Shown: positions 16,005-24,112, counted from the first letter of the stretch. The stretch: DNA of 29,225 nt from CAYONQ01 sp964405375 (GCA_964405375.1 CAYONQ010000028.1:1-29225), one strand, 5' to 3'. Numbers and translations: made by a program. The notes: generated from the letters alone by a model not told the origin.

Positions 16005-16426
16005 TGAAGGTTATTACTATAACGCAGGTCGAGTTTATTGCCTTCAGATTAGCACAGGAGACGCTCACCTTCGATGAGCCGATTCCGGATTTCTCGACAC
16101 GCTTTCCCAACGTTCTGGAAAGCTGTCTGGCAACACCCTTTCAAAGTTTTACCGGCAGAGCCTTATATCCATCGCTTCCGGCAAAGGCAGCTATTCTTTT
16201 TTATCTTTTGATTAAGAATCACCCCTTCCAGAACGGCAACAAAAGGATTGCGATAACAATCCTGTTCGTCTTTCTTTACGAGAACGGCAAATGGATAAGG
16301 GCTGATACGCAAGAATTGTATAATTTTACCGTCTGGGTAGCGCAAAGCCCCAGTTCGGTAAAGCAGCAAACTGTCGAAGCAATAAAGGTTTTTCTTAAAA
16401 AACACATAGTACCTCTGAAGAAATAG
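16001..16426 (+). CDS. Fic/Doc family toxin (death-on-curing type)
   Basis: 141 residues; a second ATG at 16004 is equally possible. The complete Fic/Doc motif HPFQNGNKR is at residues 74-82, including the catalytic His74, the phosphate-binding Gly79-Asn80-Lys81 and Arg82. The helix before it ('AKAAILFYLLIKN') and after it ('IAITILFVFLYENG') fit the Doc fold, as do the length and the N-terminal 'ITITQVEFIAF'. Known Doc proteins phosphorylate elongation factor Tu; other Fic proteins AMPylate targets. The F-x-N form of the motif is intact, so activity is expected. No inhibitory (S/T)xxxE(G/N) helix is visible, consistent with control by a separate antitoxin. It is followed directly by the second copy of the purQ 3' end. 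Confidence 0.9.
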   Translation: MMKVITITQVEFIAFRLAQETLTFDEPIPDFSTRFPNVLESCLATPFQSFTGRALYPSLPAKAAILFYLLIKNHPFQNGNKRIAITILFVFLYENGKWIRADTQELYNFTVWVAQSPSSVKQQTVEAIKVFLKKHIVPLKK

Positions 16427-16454
16427 TGAACATAACTATAAGGTCGATGCCGAT

Positions 16455-16505
16455 GGAATGACAATTTTCAACAACGCGGTCAAATACATACAGGAAAACT
16501 TTTAA
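16455..16505 (+). pseudogene. Second copy of purQ 3' end (17 codons plus stop)
   Basis: In frame it reads DGMTIFNNAVKYIQENF-stop, the exact end of PurQ, preceded by an Asp-Ala (and a Lys two codons up) that also match. Counting 20 codons from the first Asp of Asp-Ala-Asp (16446) to the stop, the four differences from purQ are all third-position and silent. Before 16440 the similarity to purQ is lost and the sequence joins the region behind doc. After the stop the sequence moves into a CCGAAATCCGAAATCC repeat tract. Confidence 0.9.
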
Positions 16506-16506
16506 A

Positions 16507-16563
16507 TCCGAAGCACGAAATCCGAAATCCTAAACAAATTCAAATTACCGAAATACGAAATTC
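16507..16563. repeat. Degenerate repeat tract (CCGAARYMCGAAAT)
   Basis: ATCCGAAGCACGAAATCCGAAATCC and then AAATTCAAATTACCGAAATACG are imperfect repeats of an ACGAAATCCGAAAT type. They fill the gap between the purQ-end copy and the convergent hypothetical gene. No terminator hairpin is visible. Confidence 0.55.
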
Positions 16564-16617
16564 AAGACGGGATTGTCACGGCTTACAGGACATGCCCGGC
16601 AATGCTGTGTGGTGTGG

Positions 16618-17046
16618 TTACAGAACGAAATCGCAGACGAAGTCGAGATAATCTGTCGTGCCCTGCCTTAGGTCGGAATGCTGGCGGACAGATTGTAACA
16701 CTATCCGCAGACCTGCTTGCCAAACACTGTCCGAAACATCGCTGCGAAACTCGCGTATGTCCTGCAACGCCCCGTTTATTGACGCGGCTCGCTTGTCCTG
16801 CGGCAGGTCATTACCCATAGCCCCTTTTAGAGCGTCGGCAACTATGCGGTCGTCAATACTGCTGTCCTGGCGATATTTGGTCACTATAGCAAATTCGATG
16901 TTTTGTAGCACATCCAAGTGGTCTTTGGTCATTCGCTTAAGCAATTTGTCTTCCTGCAGCATTTCCTTTAAGCTTTTTCGTCGGGCTGTCCGGCGGAGGC
17001 TGGCCTTCATTATTAAAGCACGTTTTGATTGACGTTTCTTTGACAT
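16618..17046 (-). CDS. Conserved hypothetical protein downstream of clpB
   Basis: I start at the ATG at 17046 (MSKKRQSKRALIMKASLRRT), giving 142 residues; an in-frame ATG at 17115 would add 23. The first 30 residues are very basic and could bind nucleic acid. Then come predicted helices: 'KSLKEMLQEDKLLKRMTKDH' and 'LDVLQNIEFAIVTKYRQDSS', followed by 'IDDRIVADALKGAMG'. The 'VLQNIEFAIV..YR' stretch reminds me of small uncharacterised helical proteins in other phyla, but I can name no family. It sits 113 bases behind the clpB stop on the same strand, so co-transcription is possible. Confidence 0.6.
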   Translation of the reverse strand: MSKKRQSKRALIMKASLRRTARRKSLKEMLQEDKLLKRMTKDHLDVLQNIEFAIVTKYRQDSSIDDRIVADALKGAMGNDLPQDKRAASINGALQDIREFRSDVSDSVWQAGLRIVLQSVRQHSDLRQGTTDYLDFVCDFVL

Positions 17047-17159
17047 ATATCTCTGATGTCTCTTATGCAAACCGGCAGCGGCCACCACTGCTCGATAGCA
17101 CGTTTTTACCTTCACACGATAATAAACTACCAGAGTTTAAAAGAAAAGCACGTCAAAAA

Positions 17160-19739
17160 TCATACCTTTTTGAATGTGAATTTGTGCAGGTCAGCGTCGA
17201 TTTTGATTTTGTCGCCATCGGTGAATTTTCCGGCTAAGATTTCTGTGGCGAGTGGGTTCTCCAATCGCTGCTGAATGGTTCGCTTCAGGGGCCTGGCACC
17301 AAAGGCAGGGTCGTAGCCCTCGTCCATAATCTGGTCACGGGCACTGTCGGTAAATTCAGGCTCAATCCTGCGGTCTTTGAGACGCTCGGCGAGATAACCC
17401 AATTGGATATCAACAATTTTTCGCAAATCGTCCTTCGTCAGCATACGGAAGACGATTATCTCATCAACGCGATTTAAGAACTCGGGTTTGAAAAGCTGTT
17501 TCAGGGCATCCTTGACGTGCGCTTCGATTTCCCAGTCGGCGCCGGCTTCTTCGGTAAGCTGCTGAATCTGCTGGCTGGCGATGTTGCTTGTCATAATGAT
17601 AACGGTATTTTTGAAATCGACTGTCCGGCCTTTGCCGTCGGTCAATCGGCCATCATCGAAGACCTGCAGCAGGATGTTGAAGACATCGGGGTGTGCCTTC
17701 TCGATTTCGTCGAATAAAATCACCGAATATGGTTTGCGCCGGACGGCCTCGGTGAGGCGGCCGCCCTCCTCGTAGCCGACGTAGCCGGGCGGTGAGCCGA
17801 TAAGGCGGGCGATGCTGTGGGGCTCCATAAATTCGCTCATATCGATGCGAATCATAGCGTTCGGGTCATTAAAGAGGAAATCGGCAAGCGCCTTTGAAAG
17901 CTCGGTCTTGCCTACGCCGGTGGGGCCGAGGAATAGAAACGTTCCTATCGGCCGATTTACGTCACTGAGCCCTGCCCTGCTTCTTCGCACGGCGTTGCAA
18001 AGTGCGGTGACGGCCTCATTCTGGCCGACGACCCTTTCGGCGATTGCCTGTTCCATTTTCATCAGCCGTTCTCGCTCGCCGCTTAATAATCTAACGAGCG
18101 GTATTCCCGTCCACTTCGAGACGACTTCGGCGATATGCTCTTCGGTTACCTCGTTCTGAATTATGCCCCTCTCGGATTGAGAAAGCTGGGATTCCTTCTG
18201 CTGGAGCTGGTTTCTCAGATTAGCGATTGTCTCGTATTTCAGGCGGGCGGCGGTTTCGAGCTCGCCTTTTCGCTGGGCATTTTCGAATTGAGTTTGAGAA
18301 TCTTCGATTTTCTGTTTGAGCTGCTTTATGCGGTCGGAGACAGCCTTTTCGCTTTCCCATTGTGCGGTAAAGTCTTTGTCTTTCTGCTGCAATTCGGCTA
18401 ACTGCTTTTCAGTATTTTTCAATCGCTGTTTACTTGCCTTGTCGGTTTCCTTTTTGAGTGCTTCGCGCTCGATTTGCAACTGAACAATTTTTCTTCGAAT
18501 GGTGTCCAGCTCGGCGGGCAGCGAATCGTTTTCGATGCGGAGTCGTGAAGCGGCCTCGTCAACAAGGTCTATGGCCTTGTCGGGCAGCCATCGGTCGGAG
18601 ATGTAGCGGTTCGAGAGGGTTGCGGCGGAGACGAGGGCCGAGTCGGTAATTCGGACGCCGTGGTGGGTATCGTAGCGGTCCTTTAGGCCGCGAAGAATGG
18701 CTATGGTTTCTTCGACGGTGGGCGGGTCAATCAGAATCGGCTGAAAACGCCTTTCAAGTGCGGCGTCTTTTTCAACATATTTTCGATATTCGTCAATCGT
18801 GGTCGCACCGATACATCGCAACTCGCCTCTTGCAAGGGACGGCTTTAACAGATTACCTGCATCAACGGCACCTTCGGCCTTTCCGGCACCGACGACTGTG
18901 TGCAGCTCGTCGATGAAAAGTATAATCCGGCCGGCGGCGGCGATAACCTCTTTCAGGACGGCCTTTAAGCGGTCCTCAAATTCACCTCTGAATTTTGTTC
19001 CGGCAATAAGTGCCCCCATATCGAGTGCGATTATCCTTTTATTTTTCAGGCCGGTGGGGACATCGCCTGCGACGATTCGCTGGGCGAGTCCTTCGACAAT
19101 AGCGGTCTTTCCGACGCCGGGCTCACCAATCAAGACGGGATTATTTTTTGTTCGGCGGTTCAAAACCTGCATACACCGGCGGATTTCCTCGTCTCTGCCG
19201 ATAACAGGGTCGAGCTTGCCTTTTCGTGCCATCTCCAGAAGGTCGATTCCGTAGCGTTCAAGGGCTCTATATTTGTCTTCGGGTGTCTGGTCGGTTATCC
19301 TTTCGCCGCCGCGAATCTCTTTTAAGGCATCTTCAATCTGTTCGGTTGTGATTGAATTGAGTCGTAAAATCTCTTTTGCGTCGCCGGGCAGGAAGGCCAG
19401 TGAGACAAACAGGTGCTCCACGCTTAGGTACTCATCGCCGGCTGCATCGGCTCTGTTCTGGGCGTCGAGAACAATCTGATTAAGAGTGGGGTCGGGCATA
19501 ATCTGGGTGCCGGTTTGTCCCTGCGGCAGGCGAGCAAGCTCGCTTTCTATCATATCTTTTATTCGTGAGACGTTTGCGCCGATTTTTTTCAGAGCCATAA
19601 CAACAATACCCTCATCATCACCGCAAATAGCACTTAACAAATGCAACGGCGAGAGGACGGTATGGGATTTGGCCATTGCAATCTGCTGTGCGGTGGCCAA
19701 CGCCTCCTGGGCCTTGAGTGTAAATTTGTCAAATCTCAT
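17160..19739 (-). CDS. clpB: ATP-dependent disaggregase ClpB
   Basis: Hexameric Hsp100 that, with DnaK, extracts polypeptides from aggregates. 859 residues, the usual full length, with ribosome site AAAGGA before ATG. The N-terminal double Clp repeat covers ~1-145. NBD1 has Walker A GEPGVGKT (205-212), pore loop 'GTKFRGEFEDR' (~247-257) and Walker B 'IILFIDE' (272-278). The middle coiled-coil domain at ~408-527 is what distinguishes ClpB from ClpA and ClpC. NBD2 has Walker A GPTGVGKT (605-612), pore loop 'GYVGYEEGG' (652-660), Walker B 'VILFDE' (673-678) and sensor region 'TSNIAS'. There is no ClpP-binding IGF-type loop that I can see. A perfect-arm palindrome lies about 50 bases upstream, a likely stress-response operator; no CIRCE element (TTAGCACTC-N9-GAGTGCTAA) is present. 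Confidence 0.97.
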   Translation of the reverse strand: MRFDKFTLKAQEALATAQQIAMAKSHTVLSPLHLLSAICGDDEGIVVMALKKIGANVSRIKDMIESELARLPQGQTGTQIMPDPTLNQIVLDAQNRADAAGDEYLSVEHLFVSLAFLPGDAKEILRLNSITTEQIEDALKEIRGGERITDQTPEDKYRALERYGIDLLEMARKGKLDPVIGRDEEIRRCMQVLNRRTKNNPVLIGEPGVGKTAIVEGLAQRIVAGDVPTGLKNKRIIALDMGALIAGTKFRGEFEDRLKAVLKEVIAAAGRIILFIDELHTVVGAGKAEGAVDAGNLLKPSLARGELRCIGATTIDEYRKYVEKDAALERRFQPILIDPPTVEETIAILRGLKDRYDTHHGVRITDSALVSAATLSNRYISDRWLPDKAIDLVDEAASRLRIENDSLPAELDTIRRKIVQLQIEREALKKETDKASKQRLKNTEKQLAELQQKDKDFTAQWESEKAVSDRIKQLKQKIEDSQTQFENAQRKGELETAARLKYETIANLRNQLQQKESQLSQSERGIIQNEVTEEHIAEVVSKWTGIPLVRLLSGERERLMKMEQAIAERVVGQNEAVTALCNAVRRSRAGLSDVNRPIGTFLFLGPTGVGKTELSKALADFLFNDPNAMIRIDMSEFMEPHSIARLIGSPPGYVGYEEGGRLTEAVRRKPYSVILFDEIEKAHPDVFNILLQVFDDGRLTDGKGRTVDFKNTVIIMTSNIASQQIQQLTEEAGADWEIEAHVKDALKQLFKPEFLNRVDEIIVFRMLTKDDLRKIVDIQLGYLAERLKDRRIEPEFTDSARDQIMDEGYDPAFGARPLKRTIQQRLENPLATEILAGKFTDGDKIKIDADLHKFTFKKV

Positions 19740-19787
19740 AGCGAGGTTCCTTTAAGTTTATAATCGTCAGCTATAATCTACATTACT

Positions 19788-19810
19788 CAAACTGACCGAC
19801 GGCCAGTTTG
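19788..19810. promoter_or_regulatory. Palindromic candidate operator upstream of clpB
   Basis: A 23-bp dyad: CAAACTG (19788-19794) and CAGTTTG (19804-19810), with CCG/CGG also paired inside, symmetric around 19799. It ends about 50 bases before the clpB start. A related half site, GGTCAGTTTGAA, recurs at 19921-19932 within the smaller dyad 19915-19930 (CAAAC-N6-GTTTG). Position and duplication suggest a repressor site for heat-shock control; the regulator is unknown. Confidence 0.45.
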
Positions 19811-19875
19811 AAAATGCAAAAATCAAAGTGCAAAACGCAAAATTGCGGAACGTATTATCAAAAATCGACTTACAT

Positions 19876-19904
19876 TTAACCCGCCCCTCGGAGGGGCGGG
19901 TTAA
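19876..19904 (-). terminator. GC-rich perfect palindrome, probable glmS terminator
   Basis: 29 bases with 14-bp perfect arms (TTAACCCGCCCCTC / GAGGGGCGGGTTAA) around one base. It lies 177 bases behind the glmS stop, and on the minus strand it is followed after a few bases by GATTTTT, so it could end the GH51-glmS transcript. A similar CCGCCCC-type palindrome sits inside hisH (25686-25708), so it may equally be a dispersed repeat. Confidence 0.5.
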
Positions 19905-20080
19905 ACACCTGCTGCAAACCGGTCAGTTTGAATACATTATAAAAAATAAAGGGCAAACAGTGTGCCCAAAAAGCCAAAAAAACACAACTTTAGCAAAGAC
20001 AAGAAGTTATAATCACGCCGTTTTAGGGATATATGCCAAGTTGGCAGGTATTGAGCCGGGTAAAGCCCAAAATATGGTTG

Positions 20081-21949
20081 TTACTCGACGGTTACGCTTT
20101 TCGCGAGGTTTCGGGGTTTGTCAACGTCGTGGCCGCGGAGGACAGCAGCGTGATATGCCAATAGCTGCAGCGGTACAACGGTGAGCATCGGCTGTAAGAG
20201 TTCGGGCGCCGGCGGGACGGTAATCAACTGGTCGGCACACCGGTTGATGTTCTCGTCGCCTTGGGTTGCGACAATGATGGTCTTTCCGCCTCGTGCCCTG
20301 ACCTCTTCGATGTTGCCCATAATTTTGTCGTATTGGGGTCCTTCTGTGGCGACAAAGACGACGGGCATACCGTCAGCAATCAAGGCGATGGGGCCGTGCT
20401 TCATCTCGGCAGCGGGGAGTCCTTCGGCGTGGATGTAGCTTATCTCCTTTAGCTTTAAGGCGCCTTCGAGGGCAACGGGGTAATTGAAGCCCCTGCCGAG
20501 GAAGAGCCAATTGTCCCTGTCGATATTTGCGGAGGCGATTTTTTTAATATGGTCGGACTGCTCGAGTATTCTGCTTACCTTATCCGGTATGAGTGAAAGC
20601 TGCTCGATGGACTTAGCTGCCCGGTCGGTGCTTATATGTCTTCTTCTTCCCAACTCGATTGCCAGCATTGTCATTACGGCCACTTGTGCGGTAAATGCCT
20701 TTGTGCTGGCGACTCCGATTTCGGGGCCGACGTGCAGATATACGCCTGCATCGGTCGCACGGGCGATTGATGAGCCGACGACATTGACAATGCCGAGGAC
20801 GGTTGCGCCTCTTTCTTTGGCCTGCTCTACGGCGGCGAGTGTGTCGGCGGTTTCGCCGGACTGGCTTATCGCTATGACGACTGTGCCGTCCTCGATGATT
20901 GGATTTCGGTATCGAAATTCGCTGGCGTATTCGGTCTCGGTGGGGATGCGTGCCAGATGCTCGAACAAGAATTCACCGACAAGGGCGGCGTGAAATGCGG
21001 TTCCGCAGGCGGTGAGGATGAAGCGTTTTGTGCGGGTCAGCTCACGTAAATAAGAAGACAGGCCGCCCAGCCGAATTTCGTTATTGCGGGTGTCGATTCT
21101 TCCGCCCATACAGGTGCTCAGTGCGGTGGGCTGCTCAAAAATTTCTTTTAGCATATGGTGCTGGAAGCCGCCGAGCTCGATTTGCTCGAGTGAAAATTCA
21201 ATCTGACTTAGCTCTTTAGTGACGGTGACATTGTCAATGGTCTTTGTATGAAAGCCATCCGGTCTGATGGTAACCATTTCGCTGTCGGCAAGGTAAACGG
21301 CCTGTGCGGTATGCTCTACTATCGCAGCGGCATCGGAGGCGAGGATATATTCGTTATCGCCGACGCCTAAAATCAAGGGGCTTCCTCTTTTAGCGCCGAT
21401 GAGCATATCAGGGAAATCCGCACAGACAATAGACAGACCGTAAGTTCCGTGGAGCTCACAGAGTGCCTTCTGAACCGCCCATTCAAATTTATTTTGGCCA
21501 CGGGGTTTTTTCATCTCTTCGGTCTTGTCGCCTTTAGTGTAGAAATATCCGATTAAGTTTGCCACCACTTCGGTATCGGTTTCGCTTGCGAAGGTGGCAC
21601 CTTCATTTTGCAGCCAGGTCTTCAACGTCGCGTAGTTTTCGATAATTCCGTTGTGGACGACGGCGATTTTGCCGGTATAGTCGAGATGGGGATGTGCGTT
21701 GGCGGTGTTGGGCCGGCCGTGAGTAGCCCAGCGGGTGTGTCCGAGGCCGAGTGTTTCTCTGCTATCCGGCTTATCTAAAATCTCTTCGAGGGCGCTGATT
21801 CTGCCGCTTGTTTTTTTGATTTTTATTGTGCCGCCGGCCATCAGTGCCACACCGGCCGAGTCGTATCCGCGATATTCCAGTCGTTTCAGCCCTTCTATAA
21901 GAATGGGCTGAGCGACCTTTTTACCGAGATAAGCTACTATGCCACACAT
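20081..21949 (-). CDS. glmS: Glutamine-fructose-6-phosphate aminotransferase (isomerizing)
   Basis: Makes glucosamine-6-phosphate from fructose-6-phosphate and glutamine, the entry step to UDP-GlcNAc, peptidoglycan and lipopolysaccharide. 622 residues. The N-terminal Ntn glutaminase has the nucleophile Cys right after Met (MCGIVAYLG), 'LEYRGYDSAGVAL', 'GHTRWATHG' and 'VVHNGIIENY'. Two SIS domains follow: 'LTACGTAFHAALVGEF', 'ISQSGETADTLAAV', 'GVASTKAFTAQVAVMTMLAI' and 'EISYIHAEGLPAAEMKHGP'. The C-terminus is DKPRNLAKSVTVE as in the family. The start overlaps the stop of the GH51 gene by one base (TAATG), so it is translated from the GH51 message; no glmS ribozyme is possible in such a layout. 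Confidence 0.97.
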   Translation of the reverse strand: MCGIVAYLGKKVAQPILIEGLKRLEYRGYDSAGVALMAGGTIKIKKTSGRISALEEILDKPDSRETLGLGHTRWATHGRPNTANAHPHLDYTGKIAVVHNGIIENYATLKTWLQNEGATFASETDTEVVANLIGYFYTKGDKTEEMKKPRGQNKFEWAVQKALCELHGTYGLSIVCADFPDMLIGAKRGSPLILGVGDNEYILASDAAAIVEHTAQAVYLADSEMVTIRPDGFHTKTIDNVTVTKELSQIEFSLEQIELGGFQHHMLKEIFEQPTALSTCMGGRIDTRNNEIRLGGLSSYLRELTRTKRFILTACGTAFHAALVGEFLFEHLARIPTETEYASEFRYRNPIIEDGTVVIAISQSGETADTLAAVEQAKERGATVLGIVNVVGSSIARATDAGVYLHVGPEIGVASTKAFTAQVAVMTMLAIELGRRRHISTDRAAKSIEQLSLIPDKVSRILEQSDHIKKIASANIDRDNWLFLGRGFNYPVALEGALKLKEISYIHAEGLPAAEMKHGPIALIADGMPVVFVATEGPQYDKIMGNIEEVRARGGKTIIVATQGDENINRCADQLITVPPAPELLQPMLTVVPLQLLAYHAAVLRGHDVDKPRNLAKSVTVE

Positions 21950-24042
21950 TACTTTCGAAATACCATAATTGTTACCGAATGAGGTTTGAAGCTATAATCA
22001 AAAGGATTACTTACGCCATTTAATATACTTTCTTTTATGGTCAGCCGGTTCGGCTTCTCAAAGGTATTTTCGGCCATATAATCGTCATTATAAAGTTCAA
22101 AAAACTTTACCTCCTCCGCAGGACGCTTTCCGGCGGAAGAGAACTCCCATTTATCGAAGGAAAGTGTGGCTTTAACGTTTTTATCGGCGTGTAAATTGAT
22201 AACCGCCAGGTAAAGGGTATTTTCATCTTCGCTGATTGTGGCAGAAACGTCAAGGTATGGGATTCGGGGTTTTGCCTGTGGGCGGCCCTTTTCGTATTCG
22301 GGGGCGGGGAAGCTGTCGCATTTTACATTGGTTTCGAGCAGAAACGTCCCTGAATGGTTCAGGTACATCTTGAAAACAAGATACTGAGGATTCAAGAAGA
22401 TACCATATTGGTTCACGGCGATGAGCGGTATCATATTCACAGCCGAAGCGAAATTTGCCAATGTTAGTGCGTTAAGCTGTCTTCTGAAGGCGTGTAAAAT
22501 GCCCGCAGCATAAATTCCATCTCTCAATGCGAAATCAACTTTGGGCGTCCTGTACAGCATTGCATTCCATTCATCAAAGGCAATAGTAACCTCGGGGCGG
22601 CTGGGAAGGGCCTTTCTTATCTCTTTATTCGTCTCAATAATCTGCTCTTCGACGCCGTACGGCGATGATACAATATAGTAATAAGTCTCTTCGGCAAGTG
22701 CGGGGTCGTTCAGGTCCTGTTTTTTTAATGTGCTTCTGTATTTTTTTGCGTAAGAATGCAAAGAGAGATAATCAAAATAGTTACCGGCTATTTTAAAAAG
22801 GGCATGGTTCCAGCGTGGGTATTTCCAGTATCTGCCTGCAGAAGCTACAATTTTTATGTCTTTATCCACCGCGAGAATTGCTTTTGCAACTGCAAGATGT
22901 CGTCTTGCATAGGTTTCTTCGTCCACGTGTCCGGTCTGCCAGTTGCCATACATTTCGTTGCCGATGCCCCACAGCTTTACATTATAGGGCTGAGGATGTC
23001 CGTTTTCGGCTCTTAGTTTTCCATACTTAGTGTCTAAAGCTCCATTACAATATTCGACCCAATTTGCCGCCTCCTGGGGCGTGCCATCCCCAGCGTTCAA
23101 GGCGAGACAAGGTTTTGCGCCGGTCAGCCGGCAAAGCTTCATAAACTCGTCTATGCCGACGTCATTCGATAACCATTCATTAGCGTTCGGGAACGCTTTA
23201 TCAAACCTGGCCGGCCTTTTGTCCCTGTTGCCTATTCCATCTTCCCAGTGATAGCAGGAGGAGACATTACCCCCCGGCCAGCGTATATTCGGCGGATGAA
23301 TCTCTCTTAAGGCCTCAATAACGTCTTTTCTAAATCCGGATAGATTGTCTTCGGGCATCATTGAGGCGGTTCCCACCCACAGTGTGCCGCTGCCGGAAAA
23401 TGTTATCGTGAATTTACCATTTTTATCCGTCCGGGTTGATTTCAAATTAAATGAAAAACGATTCCAATCGGCATCCGGCAAAGAAACCTCATTTGTGGCG
23501 TAAACGCCCTTCCGGCCTTCCAATGCAATAACCAACGGGGTCTGTATCCCCTGCTGCTTAACGTTAATTCGAATTTGATAAGTCTTGTCCTTCTGAAGAA
23601 ACAGATTTTCCTGGCCTATACCGACCCTATGACCAGACTTTTCCCGGCTTACAATTTTCTGCGATTGATTGCCGCAGTAAAAAACGGTATTGTCGTGCAT
23701 AAAGTGGGTGTTCTCGGTTCGCCCGATAGGATACCAGGGGACGATAAGGCCATATTGACTGTCAAGGTTATCATCTTCGGCAAACTTCCGGCTTTCTAGC
23801 ATTTCCGCCCACGCCCCACCATCGAACTGACGAAGCGCCAGCTCCATAAACAGGCCATAAATGTCAGGATTTATACTGCCGAGTTTTTTAGACGTCGAGA
23901 CTACAATTTCAGCTCGTTGTTCGTTGTTCGTTGTTCGTTGCTCGTTGCTGGATGCTGAAAGTCCCTCCGTGTCAATTATCCCCAAAACCAAGACAAAGGT
24001 GAGTGCTGAAATGGATAGTGTAATTATATTTTTCTTGCCCAT
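21949..24042 (-). CDS. Secreted GH51 alpha-L-arabinofuranosidase
   Basis: Glycoside hydrolase that releases arabinose from arabinan or arabinoxylan. The frame opens at 24069, but I choose ATG 24042 (MGKKNIITLSISALTF): it has AAGGAAAGGA upstream, and the promoter at 24076-24104 would place the transcript start near 24069. That gives 697 residues. Residues 1-30 are a signal peptide. Residues 31-44 (SSNEQRTTNNEQRA) are encoded by a 7-bp tandem repeat. A carbohydrate-binding-like region (about 130-230) precedes the TIM barrel. Catalytic residues fit E363 in 'WGIGNEMYG' (acid/base) and E491 in 'IAFDEWN' (nucleophile), with 'NIRWPGGNVSSCYHWEDGIG' near 252-271. It shares one base with glmS, so secreted polysaccharide breakdown and amino-sugar synthesis are joined in one transcript. 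Confidence 0.92.
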   Translation of the reverse strand: MGKKNIITLSISALTFVLVLGIIDTEGLSASSNEQRTTNNEQRAEIVVSTSKKLGSINPDIYGLFMELALRQFDGGAWAEMLESRKFAEDDNLDSQYGLIVPWYPIGRTENTHFMHDNTVFYCGNQSQKIVSREKSGHRVGIGQENLFLQKDKTYQIRINVKQQGIQTPLVIALEGRKGVYATNEVSLPDADWNRFSFNLKSTRTDKNGKFTITFSGSGTLWVGTASMMPEDNLSGFRKDVIEALREIHPPNIRWPGGNVSSCYHWEDGIGNRDKRPARFDKAFPNANEWLSNDVGIDEFMKLCRLTGAKPCLALNAGDGTPQEAANWVEYCNGALDTKYGKLRAENGHPQPYNVKLWGIGNEMYGNWQTGHVDEETYARRHLAVAKAILAVDKDIKIVASAGRYWKYPRWNHALFKIAGNYFDYLSLHSYAKKYRSTLKKQDLNDPALAEETYYYIVSSPYGVEEQIIETNKEIRKALPSRPEVTIAFDEWNAMLYRTPKVDFALRDGIYAAGILHAFRRQLNALTLANFASAVNMIPLIAVNQYGIFLNPQYLVFKMYLNHSGTFLLETNVKCDSFPAPEYEKGRPQAKPRIPYLDVSATISEDENTLYLAVINLHADKNVKATLSFDKWEFSSAGKRPAEEVKFFELYNDDYMAENTFEKPNRLTIKESILNGVSNPFDYSFKPHSVTIMVFRK
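23914..23948. repeat. Five 7-bp tandem repeats in the GH51 coding region
   Basis: Plus-strand units TCGTTGT, TCGTTGT, TCGTTGT, TCGTTGC, TCGTTGC. On the coding strand they encode the Asn-Glu-Gln-Arg-rich stretch right behind the signal peptide. A 7-bp unit is not a multiple of three, so gain or loss of a single unit would shift the frame. Confidence 0.85.
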
Positions 24043-24075
24043 AAAAATCCTTTCCTTTTGCCGAACCATTTGGGC

Positions 24076-24112
24076 ATTATAGGAAAATCCGGTTGATTTA
24101 ACAAATCAATTC
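24076..24112 (-). promoter_or_regulatory. Promoter-operator block A (GH51-glmS)
   Basis: On the minus strand: TTGTTA (24099-24104), 17-bp spacer, TATAAT (24076-24081). The palindrome TTGATTTAACAAATCAA (24093-24109) covers the -35 box. The whole 37-bp block matches block B at 25257-25293 in 34 positions. The predicted start near 24069 gives a leader of about 27 bases to ATG 24042. Confidence 0.75.

Larger units (their letters stand above)
19740..20080. other. Intergenic region between glmS and clpB
   Basis: The 341-bp gap holds the clpB leader, a palindrome at 19788-19810, a terminator-like palindrome at 19876-19904, and a second smaller dyad at 19915-19930. An open frame on the plus strand (19828-20184) runs into glmS antisense and has no ribosome site, so I do not call it. 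No RNA gene is recognised. Confidence 0.6.

Noticed and set aside
19740..19860. CIRCE or HAIR element before clpB
   Set aside because: Neither TTAGCACTC-N9-GAGTGCTAA nor CTTGAGT-N7-ACTCAAG is present; only the CAAACTG dyad is seen.
19828..20184. 118-residue plus-strand open frame before clpB
   Set aside because: It crosses palindromes and the antisense of the glmS 3' end; no ribosome site or recognisable protein.
21949..22100. glmS ribozyme upstream of glmS
   Set aside because: The sequence before glmS is GH51 coding sequence with a one-base overlap, leaving no room for the ribozyme.
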